Origin: Ciona intestinalis
Lineage: Eukaryota; Chordata; Ascidiacea; Phlebobranchia; Cionidae
Reading direction: 5' to 3'
Assembly (NCBI RefSeq): GCF_000224145.3
Contig: NW_004190369.2
Span: 124,001 to 188,000, forward strand
DNA: 64,000 nucleotides
The stretch's first letter is position 1; each line of letters opens with the position of its first letter. Below the pieces are notes generated by a model. The model saw only the letters and a program-made list of their open reading frames with translations. It was not told the origin of the DNA and did no database searches. Positions 61,001-64,000 of this stretch are shown here, in pieces. A program made the translations under genes and the position numbers.

Positions 61001-63604
61001 TTATTGCTCTTATAGCAAGCTACAGAAGCCAACTATTCCACCTCAAGTACTGTGTATTGATTATAACTTTGCAGTGTTACCAGTTATTTTTTTAAAGCCT
61101 ACTTAACTTTCTGATAATCTATTAAAGTGTCCATAATGGGGAACATGGGCCACTCCTATACAGCATTAGAAGAGTATTTGCTACAGTAGCATGTTAATAC
61201 GGTGCTTAATAACTTTGCTTATGTGAGAAATTAAAAGCTGCATTAGGTGAAGTTATTAGTATACTATTAGTATATTATATAAGCATGTTTAATTGAACAC
61301 AGGGTATATATATAAGTGGTTGTTGTTGTTATGCTATATAGTTTAAATGGTTTGGGTAGAAGCTATAAATTGTTAATAGAACAGCAGGAAGTTAAATCTG
61401 TGAGTAATTTAATATCATTTATAAATAAATAATATAGTCAAGCTGGAAAAGAAATCACAAAGTTTTATTTTTCTATCAAAGTAATGCAATAATTGATTTT
61501 TTAGTCTGGAGGAACAATATTTATATTTAGAGTCCTATTTAAAATTTTGTAGGCTACTGTTTTTATTTCCTTGACTTTGGGGCAAAAAATGTATTTGCAC
61601 GGCAATAAAAAAGAGTTTTTCAAAAGCAACATAACTTAATTAAATATATATATAAGTTGAACATAAATAACAATTTTTAAAAAGTTACCAAAACTAAAAC
61701 TGGAAATCTTGTTGCAGTAACCAGGTTGATCAGAATCGTTCAGAAGTAGACAAGATGCGGGAGGACCTTGAAAGATCAGAGATCCGGAACTCCAAGCTTG
61801 TGGAGGAGGTTGATGATCGGTATTTGAGTATGGATCAACAGAATGAGAGGAAGATGAGCGGGATAGAGAGGAAGTGGGTGAAGAAGTTGTCATCCGCACA
61901 GAGGGGATTCGAGAGGGAGAGGGAAGCTATGATGGCAACATCGGATCGGGAGAGGGAGATGCTGCAGAAGGAGATCGGTGAGTTGGTGATGTCATGATAG
62001 TGTTGTAATGAATGTTATGGTGATGTCATAAGTCATGCTTTGATGCTAAAACCCTCATATGATTGTTGTTGTTAAAGTAACGATAATAAGATACAGTTAC
62101 ACTCATAGTTGTCAAACATAGGGAACCTGATTGATTAATATGGTGAATGCAACATACTTTGCTTGTTTCTTTAAACACCTAACAACAGGGTAAAAACTAG
62201 TTTAGACTTTTGGAACTCCACTCCAACATGTCAGTGTCGTTGTTGTGACATCACTGACATGTCACAGCGCGTAGGCCACCTAACCATATATGAATAAATA
62301 AAGAGCAGGAAAATGACTTCATTCAACTCATTGCATCTTAAACTTAAAATTTCCAGACAATTTGAAATCAACTGAAACCTCTCTGAGGAGGAAACTTGAA
62401 CTTCTTCGGACAGAGAATGACTCACTTTCTGCCGAGTCATCTCGTGTTTGTCATCGTTTAAGTGAGTCCGAGAAAGATGCGGAAAGGTTGAGGAAGGATT
62501 TGGAGTGCTTGCTTACTGCTAAGGTGGAAATATATATCTGATGCTTATAGCTTATAGTACTGTTCTAACTCAATATGCTGTGTGTGTATAGAGTTTTGTG
62601 TATGGTATTGTGTTAAGAATGGTAAAGTTTAATGCCATGCTTATCATACCGGGTAATGTGTGTATGAATATATTATACTTGGTATTAACAGTTCACACTA
62701 CCCATTTTTAAATTATTTCAAACTTATTTTCTTTTCCCCAAGACTTGCGACACACACAACGTGAACACTTCACAAGAGGAAAAGTTTGCCATGATAATAA
62801 AGGAATATGAGGCTCAGTGTAGGGTGGGTTGTGTTTCTTTATAACACGGATATATCTCTGCAAACAATAAACCTAGTGTGGTTTAGAGCACCATTTGTAG
62901 TACATTCAATATTGATTTGTGTTTGTTTTAGACATGTTGAGTGTACTTGATATCTGCATTCTACAAACCAATATGTTCTATAATAAACGATACCATTATA
63001 GGCGGCTTTATTAGTATACATTCGGTGTAGTTGTCTCAGCTTTTTAAATTATTGTGCATGTAAATCACTCAAATATCACGCTTACAATTACACCTGGTTC
63101 CACTAGTTAAAATATGGGGAGATCTAGAAGCTGTCTAACACAGAAAATTTTTGTTGTTTTCCAAACACAGTCCATCAACCATAAAACTGGAAAGCAGGCC
63201 TACTAATATGCCACTCCAGGTTCGGAGTGTGTGTCAGCAAATAAAACAAATTTCAAAAAAATTATTACTAATAAAGTTACATACGTGGTAACCCGTAAGT
63301 GGGCATTAGGGGTATGACATAAAACCCGTGTTATAATGACTATCGCCACAAGTTGATGAATAAACCAACCCACTCACCCATGACCCATTGATTTTAATCT
63401 ATTAGCTCCTCGCTGATCGAAATGATGAACTTGCGATTGAGGTTGAAGATCTTAGAGGAAAGATCAGGCAAGAGGAGGCGGTTAGAGAGCACAACATCAC
63501 TTTGAAAGACGACCTCTCACCAAAGAGGAAGAAGGCTCTTAGAAGAGGATCAACATCAGAGTACTTTGATCGTACCAGCCAGGACTACAGTGATATGGAA
63601 AGTG
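58051..63604 (+). CDS. NIN: Ninein/ninein-like centrosomal protein, 5' part
   Basis: Eleven exons in phase: 58051-58172, 58450-58649, 59090-59231, 59605-59788, 60263-60427, 60883-61046, 61718-61977, 62357-62523, 62743-62823, 63406-63604; the last donor at 63605 leads out of the window (ten listed are complete, an eleventh lies beyond). They give 561 residues. An N-terminal EF-hand-like region is followed by acidic DDDDDDD and KPRLVRGGRAYGRKSVP, which closely matches the QPKYVRGGKRYGRRSLP segment of vertebrate ninein. A second EF-hand-like segment (ALDYDNSGSVELKH), the LEALDF repeat and long coiled coil (EEVDDRYLSMDQQNERK; YEAQCRLLADRNDELAIEVE) also follow ninein order. Ninein anchors microtubules at the centriole appendages. 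NIN versus NINL cannot be decided from the 5' part; a pro-orthologue of both is likely. Confidence 0.88.
62108..62260. repeat. Dispersed repeat shared with 39974-40100
   Basis: gggaacctgattgattaata then tggtgaatgcaacatac and aaacacctaacaacagggta resemble the DNMT3 intron repeat at 39974. It lies within an intron of the ninein-like gene. Confidence 0.5.
63270..63360 (+). mobile_element. SINE tail fragment
   Basis: acatacgtggtaacccgtaa then ggtatgacat and gttataatgactatcgccac match the tail segments of the SINEs at 23877 and 45844. No head is present. It lies just before the last visible ninein-like exon. Confidence 0.5.
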
Positions 63605-64000
63605 GTAAGTTGTGTTTTACGGATAACATTTTATTGCTGCTTCCTTGGTATTATGTCAAAAAGGCCAACTTTGCTTTATAATTGAATAATAAGAAGATTA
63701 GAGTTACAACAACATTCATGCCTATTATTAAAAAAAAAATTATAAATACTTCCATTCGTCCCGTGTATATTTTGTCTGTTCCATTTAAGTGGTTGTCTGT
63801 TCTATCGCATGTGATAAGGCTACCAGCAATTTGATGTTATGTTGCAATGATCATGAATGTAGGTCAAATTTAACATATTTCTTCATGAATTATTGTAGTG
63901 ATTGTCAACGTCGAAAAATTATACGTGCATGGAGTGGTCGTGCATTAAATACGAATAGCGTATTTGAAAAATTGGTAGGAGTGCCTAATTGTGCGTTGCA

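Overview
The window looks like nuclear DNA of a tunicate, most likely the genus Ciona. It is AT-rich. Its genes are split into small exons with canonical GT/AG junctions. Copies of a tRNA-headed SINE and many short inverted-repeat transposons are scattered through it, and the homeodomain, DNA methyltransferase and ninein proteins are chordate-like. The species is inferred, not proven. There are six runs of N (three of exactly 50, one of 500, one of 214, one of 115), so this is a draft scaffold.

Layout. 1-5725 (minus strand): a C-type lectin-like gene copy (copy B). 6.6-7.6 kb: a minisatellite with a 72-bp period. 9.5-11.8 kb: a stack of nested transposons. 11993-13561 (minus): an unrecognised 522-residue protein with two C-terminal membrane helices, its 5' end cut by a gap. 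14.5-18.1 kb: a near-identical duplicated block, probably two haplotypes placed in series. 16.5-27.0 kb (minus): a longer C-type lectin-like gene (copy A) with signal peptide, unknown module, EGF, CTLD, linker, EGF-like module and two further incomplete CTLDs. 23-32 kb also holds many transposons, including a 1.34-kb inverted-repeat family, three hAT-type MITEs with perfect 8-bp target duplications, and a P-element-like relic with a decayed THAP domain. 32254-43121 (plus): a complete 13-exon DNMT3-type de novo cytosine-5 DNA methyltransferase of 678 residues with ADD and catalytic domains but no PWWP domain that I can find. 44-52.6 kb: transposon copies, then a long gene-free stretch. 52587-55785 (plus): a three-exon MNX (HB9) homeobox gene. 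56.1-57.6 kb: repeats. 58051-63604 (plus): the 5' eleven exons of a ninein/ninein-like centrosomal protein, running off the window.

The genes do not form a pathway; this is an ordinary animal neighbourhood. Exon models were built by joining splice sites in phase. DNMT3 and MNX close exactly to an in-frame stop, which is strong internal support. The most unusual structures are a 34-bp perfectly palindromic transposon remnant with its own 7-bp target duplication just 3' of DNMT3, a 993-bp relative with the same terminus and a 7-bp duplication inside a DNMT3 intron, the PWWP-less DNMT3 itself, and several transposon-in-transposon stacks whose insertion order can be read from target duplications.
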